From JAAZAI01 sp050942875 (GTDB lineage Bacteria > Verrucomicrobiota > Kiritimatiellia > RFP12 > UBA3636), in contig JBMNOD010000013.1 in the NCBI GenBank assembly GCA_050942875.1, positions 1-56,974 of the forward strand: a stretch of DNA of 56,974 nt. Reading direction: 5' to 3'. Of the stretch, positions 1 to 6,556 are shown in pieces; position 1 is the first letter of the stretch; every line of letters starts with the position of its first letter. Position numbers and translations under genes: made by a program. The notes below the pieces were generated by a model. That model did not search any database, was not told where the DNA came from, and worked only from the letters and a program-made list of their open reading frames with translations.

Positions 1-117
1 GCGGCGGAGGCAAGGACGTCAAGAAAGCTGAACGCGGCGATCCGGAAGGCTTTCGGATCGGTGACGCCCCAAGACGCAGAATCCTGGTTCGCATCGTGCG
101 GCTATATTATTTCTTAA
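1..117 (+). CDS. 3' end of a probable DDE transposase (IS630-like), truncated by the window edge
   Basis: Reading frame 1 is open from the first base and stops at the TAA at 115-117, giving 38 residues that end in WFASCGYIIS. A short helical, Arg/Lys-rich stretch leading to a Trp-Phe-x-x-x-Gly-Tyr end resembles the C-terminus of IS630-family DDE transposases, which usually finish with a similar W-F-x-x-C/A-G-Y. Only the tail is visible, so the catalytic Asp/Asp/Glu residues cannot be checked. The neighbouring RAYT gene and palindromic repeats make a mobile-DNA setting likely. The family assignment is by resemblance only. Confidence 0.45.
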   Translation, partial: AAEARTSRKLNAAIRKAFGSVTPQDAESWFASCGYIIS

Positions 118-143
118 ACCGCTCTAGCCGCCGCCGCGCTTCA

Positions 144-1190
144 TCACCCCAGGGGGTTCGGGGGCGGGGCGCCCCCGTCCCTTGCCACCCCCAGGGGGTT
201 CGGGGGCGGGGTGCCCCCGTCCCTTGCGGAAGCCGCCGCACACAGCGCGATGATCCGCGCGTTCATAAGCTCGCAGTTTTCCCGGCTTACCGGGAAAACG
301 GGGACGTCGGCGGGGAACGAGCTGAGAATCAGCTCCTGCCCCGCCGCGAGGCGGCGGCTGTCCGCAAGCGAGGGATCGAAGCGCGGCGGCAGCCCGTGCG
401 CCACGCTCTTGATCCAGCGCGCACGAGGGGAAAGGCGGAGCCGCCGCTCCACCTCTTTTTCCGCAGGCGAAAGGAAGCCGGAGACCGGAATCATGCCGCG
501 TTCCGCCTTTTCGACCACATCGGCAATCAAAGGCTCTTGCTCGGAAACAGGGAGGCGGCGCGTGAGCCGAACGGGGAAGAGGAATGGTGAGGCCAGAAGC
601 GTGAGATCGCCGTACCCGCTCCAAGGAAGCGACGGATCCAGGACCCGATGCCGCAGCCCCGCATGGCGGATGAAGCGATCTGGATGCTTGCGCTTCCAGA
701 TGGCGCGAGCCGGGTTGTTGCGGATGTAGGTGCGTATCGCCCGGAGTTGGCGCGAGTCGAAGGAAAGGGCAATCCAAAAGTCGGGTTCCCAAAAGGGTGC
801 AACGGACGGGGACTGCGCCCCCGAACCCCCGCTCCATGGCGGCGGCGTGTTGCGCAGGACACGGGGCGGCGGGCCGCCCGTTGCGATCATGCGCTCGGTT
901 TCCTCCCGGAAGGCATGCACGAAGCAGAGCGGGTTGAAGCCGGGATCGGCGTCGTAGTTGACGATGAGCAGAAAATGGACGTGATCCGGCATGATGACGA
1001 AGTCGCTGGCCGTCAAGGCGGGGTTGAGGCCATGGAGCGCCTGGATCATTTCCAGCACCTTCCCGCCTGCCTCCGTCGGCACCGGCCGTGTCGTTTCGTC
1101 CACGAGCCGGGAGAGGAGCGGCCTCCGTTTGTTGACGCAAACGGTGAAAAAGAAGAATTGCCTCCCCCGGCGCTGGAACTGAAGCTTCAT
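144..1190 (-). CDS. REP-associated tyrosine transposase (RAYT, Y1/HUH superfamily) carrying repeat-derived insertions
   Basis: The 348-aa product has the Y1 single-strand transposase core: the HUH metal site appears as MPDHVHFLL (H70, H72) and the catalytic-helix region as RTYIRNNPARAIW (Tyr156 is the candidate nucleophile). This family cuts and joins single-stranded DNA at REP hairpins. The gene is bracketed by copies of one palindromic repeat (147-229 downstream, about 1243-1365 upstream), the classic RAYT/REP arrangement. Two stretches look repeat-derived rather than ancestral. Residues about 106-134 hold a Pro/Gly-rich insert encoded by a reverse-oriented REP-like sequence. The last 24 or so residues (two ARDGG-x-PPPNPLG units) are read through the two downstream repeats up to the TGA at 144-146. 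Whether the enzyme is still active is unknown. Confidence 0.8.
   Translation of the reverse strand: MKLQFQRRGRQFFFFTVCVNKRRPLLSRLVDETTRPVPTEAGGKVLEMIQALHGLNPALTASDFVIMPDHVHFLLIVNYDADPGFNPLCFVHAFREETERMIATGGPPPRVLRNTPPPWSGGSGAQSPSVAPFWEPDFWIALSFDSRQLRAIRTYIRNNPARAIWKRKHPDRFIRHAGLRHRVLDPSLPWSGYGDLTLLASPFLFPVRLTRRLPVSEQEPLIADVVEKAERGMIPVSGFLSPAEKEVERRLRLSPRARWIKSVAHGLPPRFDPSLADSRRLAAGQELILSSFPADVPVFPVSRENCELMNARIIALCAAASARDGGTPPPNPLGVARDGGAPPPNPLG
147..229. repeat. Two tandem copies of a GC-rich REP palindrome, downstream RAYT flank
   Basis: Two near-identical units of about 40 bp begin at 147 and 187. Each has the core AGGGGGTTCGGGGGCGGG followed by a C-rich arm ending GTCCCTTGC. Within each unit the G-rich and C-rich arms can fold into a hairpin. 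The units sit at the 3' end of the RAYT gene and are translated as its C-terminal tail. Close variants (GCAGGA for GCGGGG in the middle) lie upstream of the gene. Confidence 0.8.
801..835. repeat. Reverse-oriented REP-like fragment inside the RAYT coding sequence
   Basis: The segment running from ACGGACGGGG to GCGCCCCCGAACCCCC is, apart from a few bases, the reverse complement of the REP core that flanks the gene. It is in frame with the transposase and encodes part of the Pro/Gly/Ser-rich insert at residues about 119-132. A second GC-rich palindrome-like piece follows at about 852-887. Confidence 0.6.
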
Positions 1191-1242
1191 GCCGCCACTC
1201 TATCCCAAAAACGGATTCCTTTGCAAGCGACTTTTTGGAGCC

Positions 1243-1365
1243 GGGACGCCCCCGCCCTTTGTCACTCCCCGGGGGTTCGGGGGCAGGACGCCCCCGTCCT
1301 TTGCAAAAGCGAGCGCTTCCCGCCATCCCCGGGGGTTCGGGGGCAGGACGCCCCCGTCCTTTGCA
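1243..1365. repeat. REP palindromes upstream of the RAYT gene
   Basis: Two full units (cores at about 1266-1304 and 1327-1365, CCCCGGGGGTTCGGGGGCAG then ACGCCCCCGTCCTTTGC) and a partial unit at about 1243-1260 lie just upstream of the RAYT start. They have the same orientation as the downstream pair. The tract runs into GGGGTCTGTCCCC (about 1367-1379), a member of a second repeat family found at least five more times in the window. Confidence 0.75.
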
Positions 1366-1449
1366 GGGGTCTGTCCCCAAAACCGCTTTGCACTTGACCG
1401 TCAGCCCATCGATGGCGTACATTCAATGTGTCTACAGAAGGAGTGAAGC

Positions 1450-1896
1450 ATGATCACCAGAGTAGCAATTTTTCTCATTGCGTTGGCTGTCATTGCAGGC
1501 TGCAACCCGTTTGTTGCGAAACAGCAAAACGCAGCCGTCTTGACGACTTCAAACCACAAGACCTTCTCGCTCTCAACGGAAATCGACAGTGGCACAACAT
1601 GGGCGTCGTTTCGCATCCTGCCTCGCCTTGGAAGCAAGAAGACCGACATTGTCTTGCCTGAACTCAAGGACAAGCCTTGCGATATTTCCGTTTCCGTTCA
1701 GGAAGCCGCCTCAGCGTGTTCGCGCAGAACGTATGCGCACAAGCAATGCGACTTTGGCGAGAGCCATCCGATTTTCCCGTTGATCAGAGAGAAGAAGAAC
1801 AAGGTGGACATCACTATCGTGTTCGACAAAGCCATACAGACAAACATCACATTTGATGTAATCCTCTTTGCCGATCCCGAGATTCTGCTGCCATAG
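1450..1896 (+). CDS. Small predicted lipoprotein of unknown function
   Basis: The 148-aa product starts with a short positive N-terminus, a hydrophobic stretch and a lipobox (AVIAGC, Cys17), so it should be exported, lipidated and anchored in an envelope membrane. A ribosome-binding site (GAAGGAG) sits about 6 bases before ATG 1450. The mature part is soluble, has two Cys residues near the middle (about 79 and 88) and no domain I recognise. It stands alone between the RAYT/REP cluster and pcm, with lower GC than the neighbours. Function unknown. Confidence 0.7.
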   Translation: MITRVAIFLIALAVIAGCNPFVAKQQNAAVLTTSNHKTFSLSTEIDSGTTWASFRILPRLGSKKTDIVLPELKDKPCDISVSVQEAASACSRRTYAHKQCDFGESHPIFPLIREKKNKVDITIVFDKAIQTNITFDVILFADPEILLP

Positions 1897-1986
1897 AAAG
1901 GATCGTCCAACTAATTTCAGGAGCGTACGTCAGCAACGGACAGCCCCCGAAAACCGTACGTTTTTGGGGGCGGGAGAAGGTTGAGA

Positions 1987-2640
1987 ATGGAGAGAAGCAC
2001 TGTGGAGCCGAAGGGCATGGTCGAGGCGCGGCGGGCGATGGTCGCGCTGCTGCGGGAGTTCGGGGTGGATGATCCGGTCGTGCTCGAGGCGATGATGCGC
2101 GTCCGGCGTCATGCGTTCTTTCCGGGCGGGCCGCCCGATCCGGAAATCGCCTACGGGAACTTCCCCTGCCCCATCGGCTTCGGCGCGACGATTTCGCAGC
2201 CGTACATCGTCGCGGACATGACCGCGCGCATCGGCGTCCAGCCGGGCGACCGCGTGCTGGAGATCGGCACGGGGTCTGGGTATCAGGCCGCCGTGCTGGC
2301 GGCGGTCGGGGCGCGGGTGTGGACGCAGGAGATCGTGCCGGAACTCGCCGAACACGCGCGCGCGGCGCTGGCGGACGAAGGCTTTTCCGAGGTCCGGGTG
2401 CGCTGCGCCGGCGGTTGCGACGGCTGGCGCGAGGAAGCGCCGTTCGACGCGATCGTCGTCACCTGCGCCCCTCGCGAAGTGCCGCAGGCGCTTGTGGAGC
2501 AGCTTGCCGATGGCGGTCGGATGATCGTGCCGTGCGGCCCCGTGGGGGATGTCCAGCGGCTGCTGCTCGTTCGAAGGCGTGGCGACGACGTCTCGTCCGA
2601 AACCCTCATGGGCGTGCGCTTCGTGCCGATGCAGCTTTGA
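1987..2640 (+). CDS. pcm: Protein-L-isoaspartate O-methyltransferase
   Basis: Cytoplasmic SAM-dependent repair enzyme that methylates the abnormal isoaspartyl carboxyl group in aged proteins. The sequence shows the family pattern: a GATISQPYIV segment for substrate binding before the Rossmann fold, then SAM motif I (VLEIGTGSGYQAAVLA), an acidic residue after the next strand (TQEIVPEL), and the C-terminal GGRMIVPCG strand. Length, 217 aa, is normal for Pcm. I prefer ATG 1987 because GGAGAAGG lies about 6 bases upstream; a TTG two codons earlier is also possible. The 3' end overlaps the convergent VTT-family gene by 35 bases. Confidence 0.92.
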   Translation: MERSTVEPKGMVEARRAMVALLREFGVDDPVVLEAMMRVRRHAFFPGGPPDPEIAYGNFPCPIGFGATISQPYIVADMTARIGVQPGDRVLEIGTGSGYQAAVLAAVGARVWTQEIVPELAEHARAALADEGFSEVRVRCAGGCDGWREEAPFDAIVVTCAPREVPQALVEQLADGGRMIVPCGPVGDVQRLLLVRRRGDDVSSETLMGVRFVPMQL

Positions 2641-3268
2641 GCGAATGTTTTTTCGAGGCGATCATGCAGATGCCGGAGACGGCGAGGGTCGCCGCGAAGG
2701 CCGGCAGCATGGAGTCCGCCGTCCGTCCCCAGGCGCCGACGGCCGCATAGACGGCGCTGACGACGGCGTTGCCCAGCAGCAGCTCCACCGTCGCGCGCCT
2801 GGGCGGCAGGCGCGCGATGCCGGCGAAGAGCACCGAGGCCTCGGCCAGCACCGGCACGGGGCGCAACAGCAGCAGCCACCACCGGGCGTTGGCGCCGATG
2901 AAGCGCTTCAAGGCCGCCATGTCCCGCTCGCCGATCGCCTTCGCGGCCCAGCCCGTGCAGAAGCGCCCGAGAAGGTAGCCGATCGCCGCGCTCGTGTTCA
3001 TGGCGAGGAACGACACCACGAAGCCCCAGCCCAGCCCAAGCGCCATGCCGCAGCAGGTGCTCGCCAGGCTCGACGGCACGGGCAGCAGGATGTCCGAGGC
3101 CAGCAGGCCGAAGAGCACCGCCGCCGAACGCACGGGATGGCCGGCGGCGTGCAGCATCTGGCGGTCGAACCAGTCGGTGATGGCGTCGCCCCAAATGAGA
3201 AACGGGATGATGATCAGGGCGGAGACGAAGAGGAAGAGGAGGACGGACCGGGAAGGCGTGGGTTTCAT
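2606..3268 (-). CDS. VTT (SNARE-associated/DedA-like, TMEM64-type) membrane protein
   Basis: The 220-aa integral membrane protein contains the VTT core: a helix leading to LLPVPSSLASTCCGMALG, then GWGFVVSFLAMNTSAAIGYLLGRF, the re-entrant-loop pattern (Pro-rich turn, small residues, G-Y-x-x-G-R) of the TVP38/TMEM64/DedA superfamily. At least four hydrophobic segments follow. Members are linked to lipid scrambling or undecaprenyl-phosphate recycling in other bacteria; the substrate here cannot be told. The start is the first Met before a short hydrophilic leader and a TM helix; no clear Shine-Dalgarno is visible. It converges on and overlaps pcm. Confidence 0.75.
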   Translation of the reverse strand: MKPTPSRSVLLFLFVSALIIIPFLIWGDAITDWFDRQMLHAAGHPVRSAAVLFGLLASDILLPVPSSLASTCCGMALGLGWGFVVSFLAMNTSAAIGYLLGRFCTGWAAKAIGERDMAALKRFIGANARWWLLLLRPVPVLAEASVLFAGIARLPPRRATVELLLGNAVVSAVYAAVGAWGRTADSMLPAFAATLAVSGICMIASKKHSLKAASARSARP

Positions 3269-3367
3269 GTTGGTGGAGCTTTTGTTTGCCTCGCGTCGCG
3301 TGAAGCGGTACAATCGACGCGAAAAACGAAATGTTATCACACTTTCAGGATTTTGAGGAGAACGGAC

Positions 3368-4381
3368 ATGGGGCGTCAGGAACTTTCCTTGCAGGGCATC
3401 GTCGATCTGGCCAGTGCCTTTTACGGTTCGGCCGTGCTCTTTGCGGCGATTGAAAACGACGTGTTCACCACCATCGCCGCGCTGGGCGCCGACGCCACGG
3501 CCGACGGCGTGGCGGCGGCGTCCAGCGCAAGCGAGCGGGGGATGCGCCTGCTGCTCGACGCCTGCGTGGCGCTTGGCCTGCTCGCCAAGACGGACGAGGT
3601 GTACGCCAACACGGCGAGCGGCGCGCAAGCGCTTGTCGCGGGCGCGCCCGCCGACCTCACCCGGACGATCCTCTACAACCGCGACGTGTATCCCGCCTGG
3701 GGGCGGCTCTCCCGGCTTGTCAAGACGGGGCGGCCGGTCGAGGATCCGGCCATCCACCTCGGCGCCGACCCGGAGCGCACCCGCCGCTTCGCCCTGTCGA
3801 TGCGCGGGCGCGCGCTCGCCATCGGCCGCTCGGTCGTGCCGATGATCGACCTGGCGGGCTGCACGACGCTGCTTGACCTGGCCGGCGGCCCCGGCACGTA
3901 TGCCGAGCTGCTGGCCCGGGCCAATCCGGGGCTGCATTGCACGACCGTCGATCTCCCTGCGATCTCCGCCGTCGCCGCCGAGTGCGTTGAAAAGGCCGGC
4001 CTGTCCGATCGCGTGGCGTGCGTGGCCGGCGACTACCACGTCGATGCCTTCGGGCCGGAATCCTACGACGCCGTGACGATTTTCGGCGCGCTCCACCAGG
4101 AAAGCCCCGAGGACATTCTCGGCATTCTCCGCCGGGCGCACGATGCGCTCAAGCCCGGCGGTCGCCTCTTCGTGCTCGACATGATGACGGACGCCTCCCA
4201 TGCGAACCCGCCTTTCTCGGCGCTGTTCGCCGTCAACATGGCGCTGACGACGACGAACGGCTGGGTCTTCTCGGATGCGGAGATCAAGGCCCTCATGGCC
4301 GAGGCCGGCTTCGAGCCCGGCGAAACCCGCCCGGCTCCGCCCCCCATGCCGCATTGGCTGGTCGCCGCTGCCAAGCGGTAG
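3368..4381 (+). CDS. SAM-dependent O-methyltransferase (COMT-like, AdoMet_MTase family 2)
   Basis: The 337-aa product has the two-part COMT architecture. Residues about 1-100 form an N-terminal winged-helix dimerisation domain (QELSLQGIVDLASAFYGSAVLF...). The C-terminal Rossmann methyltransferase follows, with motif I LLDLAGGPGTYAELLA, a following acidic residue in TVDLP, and the post-motif LKPGGRLFVLDMM. The family methylates hydroxyls of small molecules or aromatic metabolites; nothing in the neighbourhood reveals the substrate. AGGAG lies about 10 bases before ATG 3368. It is divergent from the VTT gene across about 100 bases. Confidence 0.8.
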   Translation: MGRQELSLQGIVDLASAFYGSAVLFAAIENDVFTTIAALGADATADGVAAASSASERGMRLLLDACVALGLLAKTDEVYANTASGAQALVAGAPADLTRTILYNRDVYPAWGRLSRLVKTGRPVEDPAIHLGADPERTRRFALSMRGRALAIGRSVVPMIDLAGCTTLLDLAGGPGTYAELLARANPGLHCTTVDLPAISAVAAECVEKAGLSDRVACVAGDYHVDAFGPESYDAVTIFGALHQESPEDILGILRRAHDALKPGGRLFVLDMMTDASHANPPFSALFAVNMALTTTNGWVFSDAEIKALMAEAGFEPGETRPAPPPMPHWLVAAAKR

Positions 4382-5204
4382 CGGTTCAGTCCAAGATCCA
4401 AAGTCAGGCCGCTTCGCGGCAGTCGCTAGTCGCTAGGGGCTAGCCGCTAGTGTCGAAAGGCGGCTTTGTCGCGAGTTTTGGCGGCCTGCGGAAGCGCGGC
4501 GAGAGTGGCGTCTTTTGTCCACGGAAAGCAAGAACACACAGAAAGGCAGGTAACAAACCGGGGACTGGGGTGTTTAAAATGATGAAGCATGAATGATGAA
4601 TGATGAATTGCCCTGGCGGAAAGGTGCGCAGCAAAAGAACTCATCACTCATCGATCATCACTTTGTACTGCCTGAACTACGCTCTTCTCACTTCTCGTTC
4701 CTCACTAAACGGAGGCGGCTTCGCCGAGTGGGGGTTTTCACCGGAAGGCAAGAAGGGCAAGAAGAGCCGTGGTGGCGCGGCGTGGGTGGCGTTTTGTTTT
4801 CACACAGAGACACAGAAAGACACAGAAATTTTTGTGGTTCTTTGTGTTTTTTGTGGCTATGGATGTTTGACATTTGAAACTTGAAATTTGGGCCGCAGGG
4901 CAGCGTTTCAAGCCCCTGTCGCCTAGTCGATGCCTGTCGACGCCAGTCGCCATTGATGGAAGTTGTCCGGTCGAGGGAAATCGAGGGAAGTCGAAAAACA
5001 TCTGCCGCATGGTAGGTGAGTCAGTGGGGGAGTAAGGGTGTTTGGAGCAAGGGTGCGAGCAAGCCGAAGGGCGAGCTCCGCGCTTTTCTTTGTGCCGCTG
5101 GTTCGCGTCTGTCCTGTGCGAAGCACACGCTTACTCTCTTTCTTGCTCCCACACTTGCTCTCGTTACGCTTACTCTTGCACCCACTCCCACACTCACCCT
5201 CGCT
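4382..5204. repeat. Non-coding stretch with degenerate 6/7-bp tandem repeats
   Basis: No convincing gene is visible in these 820 bases. The region contains heptamer runs (AGTCGCT/AGGGGCT/AGCCGCT, 4421-4451; ATGATGA/ATGAATG units, about 4577-4611; TTGAAAC/TTGAAAT, about 4868-4890). It also has a purine/pyrimidine-biased tract of ACACAGAGACACAGAAAGAC type (4800-4870) and, at about 5120-5210, hexamer-like CTTACT/CTTGCT/CACTCC units. The last is the reverse-strand version of the tract at 34160-34312. Small open frames here are by-products of the repeats. Confidence 0.65.
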
Positions 5205-5693
5205 CTATTTTCGTTTCGGTTCCGACGACTCGACGCTTGTGGCGATTGGACGAATTTCAACGATGTCGTCTTCGTCCCCCAGGGTTCCGTTCGAGCCTGC
5301 GGAACGGACGCGCAGGCTTCCATTGGTCATGGCAATGTCGTAAGGCGTCCTCCACGGATCGAGCATCCTGCCGTCGTGGCTTAGATGCGGGAAGCGCATC
5401 AGGGCGGTTTGCCCCGGGTTCCCTCCGCGCAACGCCTTGACGACGGCGGCGTTGCCGCCTGCGGGATGAAAGCCGAAGCGACGAACGTGTTCGTCAAGGG
5501 CCACGGCCAAAGCCGTTGCGTCGGCGTCCGTCGCCTTGACACGACAGTCCCGGGGAAGTTCCTCGGCATTTGACTTCTTTGCCTGGCCGATGGATGCAGA
5601 CAAACAAGCCCTGATCTCGTTTGTCGCGGTTTCGGCAAGGCATGACGTTGCCGCATTCAGCGCAAGGCACCAAGCGATGAGAATCTTCTTCAT
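5205..5693 (-). CDS. Secreted protein with a type II secretion pseudopilin (GspG)-like C-terminus
   Basis: The 162-aa product begins MKKILIAWCLALNAA, a signal peptide whose exact processing is ambiguous because a Cys lies near the cleavage region. Its C-terminal half, LDPWRTPYDIAMTNGSLRV followed by SAGSNGTLGDEDDI, has the DPWG-x-PY ... GxDG-x-x-G-T-x-D-D-I pattern seen in GspG-type major pseudopilins and in secreted relatives of PVC bacteria. It lacks the N-terminal prepilin helix (G-F/M-T-L-x-E), so it is probably not a pilin itself. I chose ATG 5693, at the signal peptide, over longer starts. The small membrane gene 5737-5967 lies just upstream on the same strand. Confidence 0.65.
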   Translation of the reverse strand: MKKILIAWCLALNAATSCLAETATNEIRACLSASIGQAKKSNAEELPRDCRVKATDADATALAVALDEHVRRFGFHPAGGNAAVVKALRGGNPGQTALMRFPHLSHDGRMLDPWRTPYDIAMTNGSLRVRSAGSNGTLGDEDDIVEIRPIATSVESSEPKRK

Positions 5694-5736
5694 GGGGTTT
5701 CTTCTGATTGTGCTCCATGTCATCAGGGGCGTTTTT

Positions 5737-5967
5737 CTATTTTCTTCGCCGGCGCAATGCCGCAAAAAGCAAAGCAAACACAACGGGTATGCCGACCAGC
5801 ACCGCAAACGGCAGCGTCAGGAGAGGAAGGATGAAGCCCATGGCAAAGCCCGTGGCCGGCGATCCATCCGAAGCAATGGAACGCAGAAATCCAACAACGG
5901 ACAAAAGCGCATAGAGAAGGGATCCCAGCGACAAGGTCGAAAAAACAATGACTCCAAACCATCGCAT
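5737..5967 (-). CDS. Small two-helix membrane protein, unknown
   Basis: A 76-aa product made almost entirely of two hydrophobic segments (about residues 5-27 and 42-68) with a short GSPATG loop and an Arg-rich RRRRK tail that should face the cytoplasm. CGGAG lies 6 bases before the ATG at 5965-5967. Only 43 bases separate its stop from the start of the pseudopilin-like gene downstream, so the two are probably co-transcribed. No family recognised. Confidence 0.55.
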   Translation of the reverse strand: MRWFGVIVFSTLSLGSLLYALLSVVGFLRSIASDGSPATGFAMGFILPLLTLPFAVLVGIPVVFALLFAALRRRRK

Positions 5968-6084
5968 GCTGACTCCGTTGTTGATGTTTTAACATTGAAA
6001 AGGCTCTTCACGTCCATCCGACAAGGTGGCACTGTACGCCTTGAGGGCTTTCCCGTCAAGCCTGGAATCCCTTTGAAGCTCTAC

Positions 6085-6240
6085 CCCTGAGGCGCACCGC
6101 GCCGGGCCGGGGCGCGGGCGAATTGGCGCGGGTGCCGAAACGCGGCGGGGACGCCGCGTCCACGGGATGTGAAATTTTGATCGGACAGATCGGTCGGATT
6201 GGACTGATCCTATTTGGTTCGACAAAGCGCTCGACAAAGT
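6085..6240. repeat. GC-rich mosaic intergenic repeat, copy 1
   Basis: The stretch holds GGCGCACCGCGCCGGGCC, the hairpin CGCGGCGGGGACGCCGCG (about 6140-6160), an inverted GATCGG...CGATC-type run and two CGACAAAG units about 13 bases apart (6221-6238). The same modules in the same order recur at about 11665-11935, and in part at 27345-27415 and 46725-46920. Confidence 0.65.
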
Positions 6241-6246
6241 AGCCTG

Positions 6247-6299
6247 GCCCTGCATACTCGGGTGTGCATTCGTTCCTGCTGTATGCACATGGGCAGGGC
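6247..6299 (+). promoter_or_regulatory. Dyad upstream of the sigma-54 promoter, candidate enhancer-binding-protein site
   Basis: TGTGCAT (6263-6269) and ATGCACA (6283-6289) form a perfect 7-bp inverted repeat with 13 bases between them. It is nested in a second inverted pair GCCCTGC (6247-6253) / GCAGGGC (6293-6299). The centre lies about 120 bases before the -24 element, the usual distance for upstream activator sites of sigma-54 enhancer-binding proteins. The regulator is not identifiable. Confidence 0.45.
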
Positions 6300-6392
6300 G
6301 ATATTTTGCGTTGGTCTGGCAGAAAACCTTGAAAGGGTCGAAAAATCGGTCTGTTTTATCGCAAAACCGCTTGAAAACGGCTTTCGGGGCAG

Positions 6393-6409
6393 TTGGCACG
6401 GCCATTGCT
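6393..6409 (+). promoter_or_regulatory. Sigma-54 (RpoN) -24/-12 promoter
   Basis: TTGGCACGGCCATTGCT matches every fixed position of the consensus YTGGCACGRNNNTTGCW, with the invariant GG and GC at the correct 10-bp separation. Transcription would start about 12 bases after the GC, at or near G6419/G6420, going rightwards. No gene begins downstream; the next + strand signal is the terminator at 6509-6540. Confidence 0.8.
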
Positions 6410-6419
6410 AACAAGTGAG

Positions 6420-6545
6420 GCAAAGCAAAGCTCGACATGCTGGCTTTACAATTGGATGGCCTCCATCCCAACATATCACCCACCCAAATCCTACCCTCCA
6501 AAATAGTGAAAACCCCCGGCTCCCTACCTCCGGGGGTTTTCCCCT
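6420..6545 (+). ncRNA. Candidate sigma-54-dependent small RNA with C-rich loops
   Basis: The predicted transcript runs from the sigma-54 start (about 6420) to the U-rich end of the terminator (about 6545), roughly 125 nt, with no convincing ORF. It could fold into a hairpin AAAGC/GCTTT near the 5' end and a stem GGATGG/CCATCC with loop CCT (6454-6468). An unpaired C-rich tract (CACCCACCC, TCCTACCCTCC) and the terminator hairpin with loop CTCCCTACCT follow. Several CCTCC/ACCTCC motifs are complementary to Shine-Dalgarno sequences, as in trans-acting sRNAs. By analogy the layout recalls sigma-54-driven CU-rich Qrr sRNAs of Vibrio, but no homology is claimed. Alternatively this is only a 5' leader of an unseen peptide. 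Confidence 0.55.
6509..6540. terminator. Intrinsic terminator, likely bidirectional
   Basis: Perfect 11-bp stem AAAACCCCCGG (6509-6519) / CCGGGGGTTTT (6530-6540) with a 10-base pyrimidine-rich loop, followed by CCCCTTTT. It would end the sRNA candidate on the + strand and, through the A-run on the other side, the 6557-7408 gene on the - strand. Confidence 0.85.
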
Positions 6546-6556
6546 TTTAGGGTGTT

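Noticed and set aside
2606..4354. Long minus-strand frame (582 codons) suggesting a fusion upstream of the VTT protein
   Set aside because: The upstream 360 codons are antisense to the O-methyltransferase and Arg/Gly-rich. The VTT protein starts properly at 3268 with a TM-containing N-terminus.
4593..4884. Two overlapping 94-codon frames in the 4.4-5.2 kb gap
   Set aside because: They run through tandem-repeat sequence, have no ribosome-binding site and encode no recognisable features.
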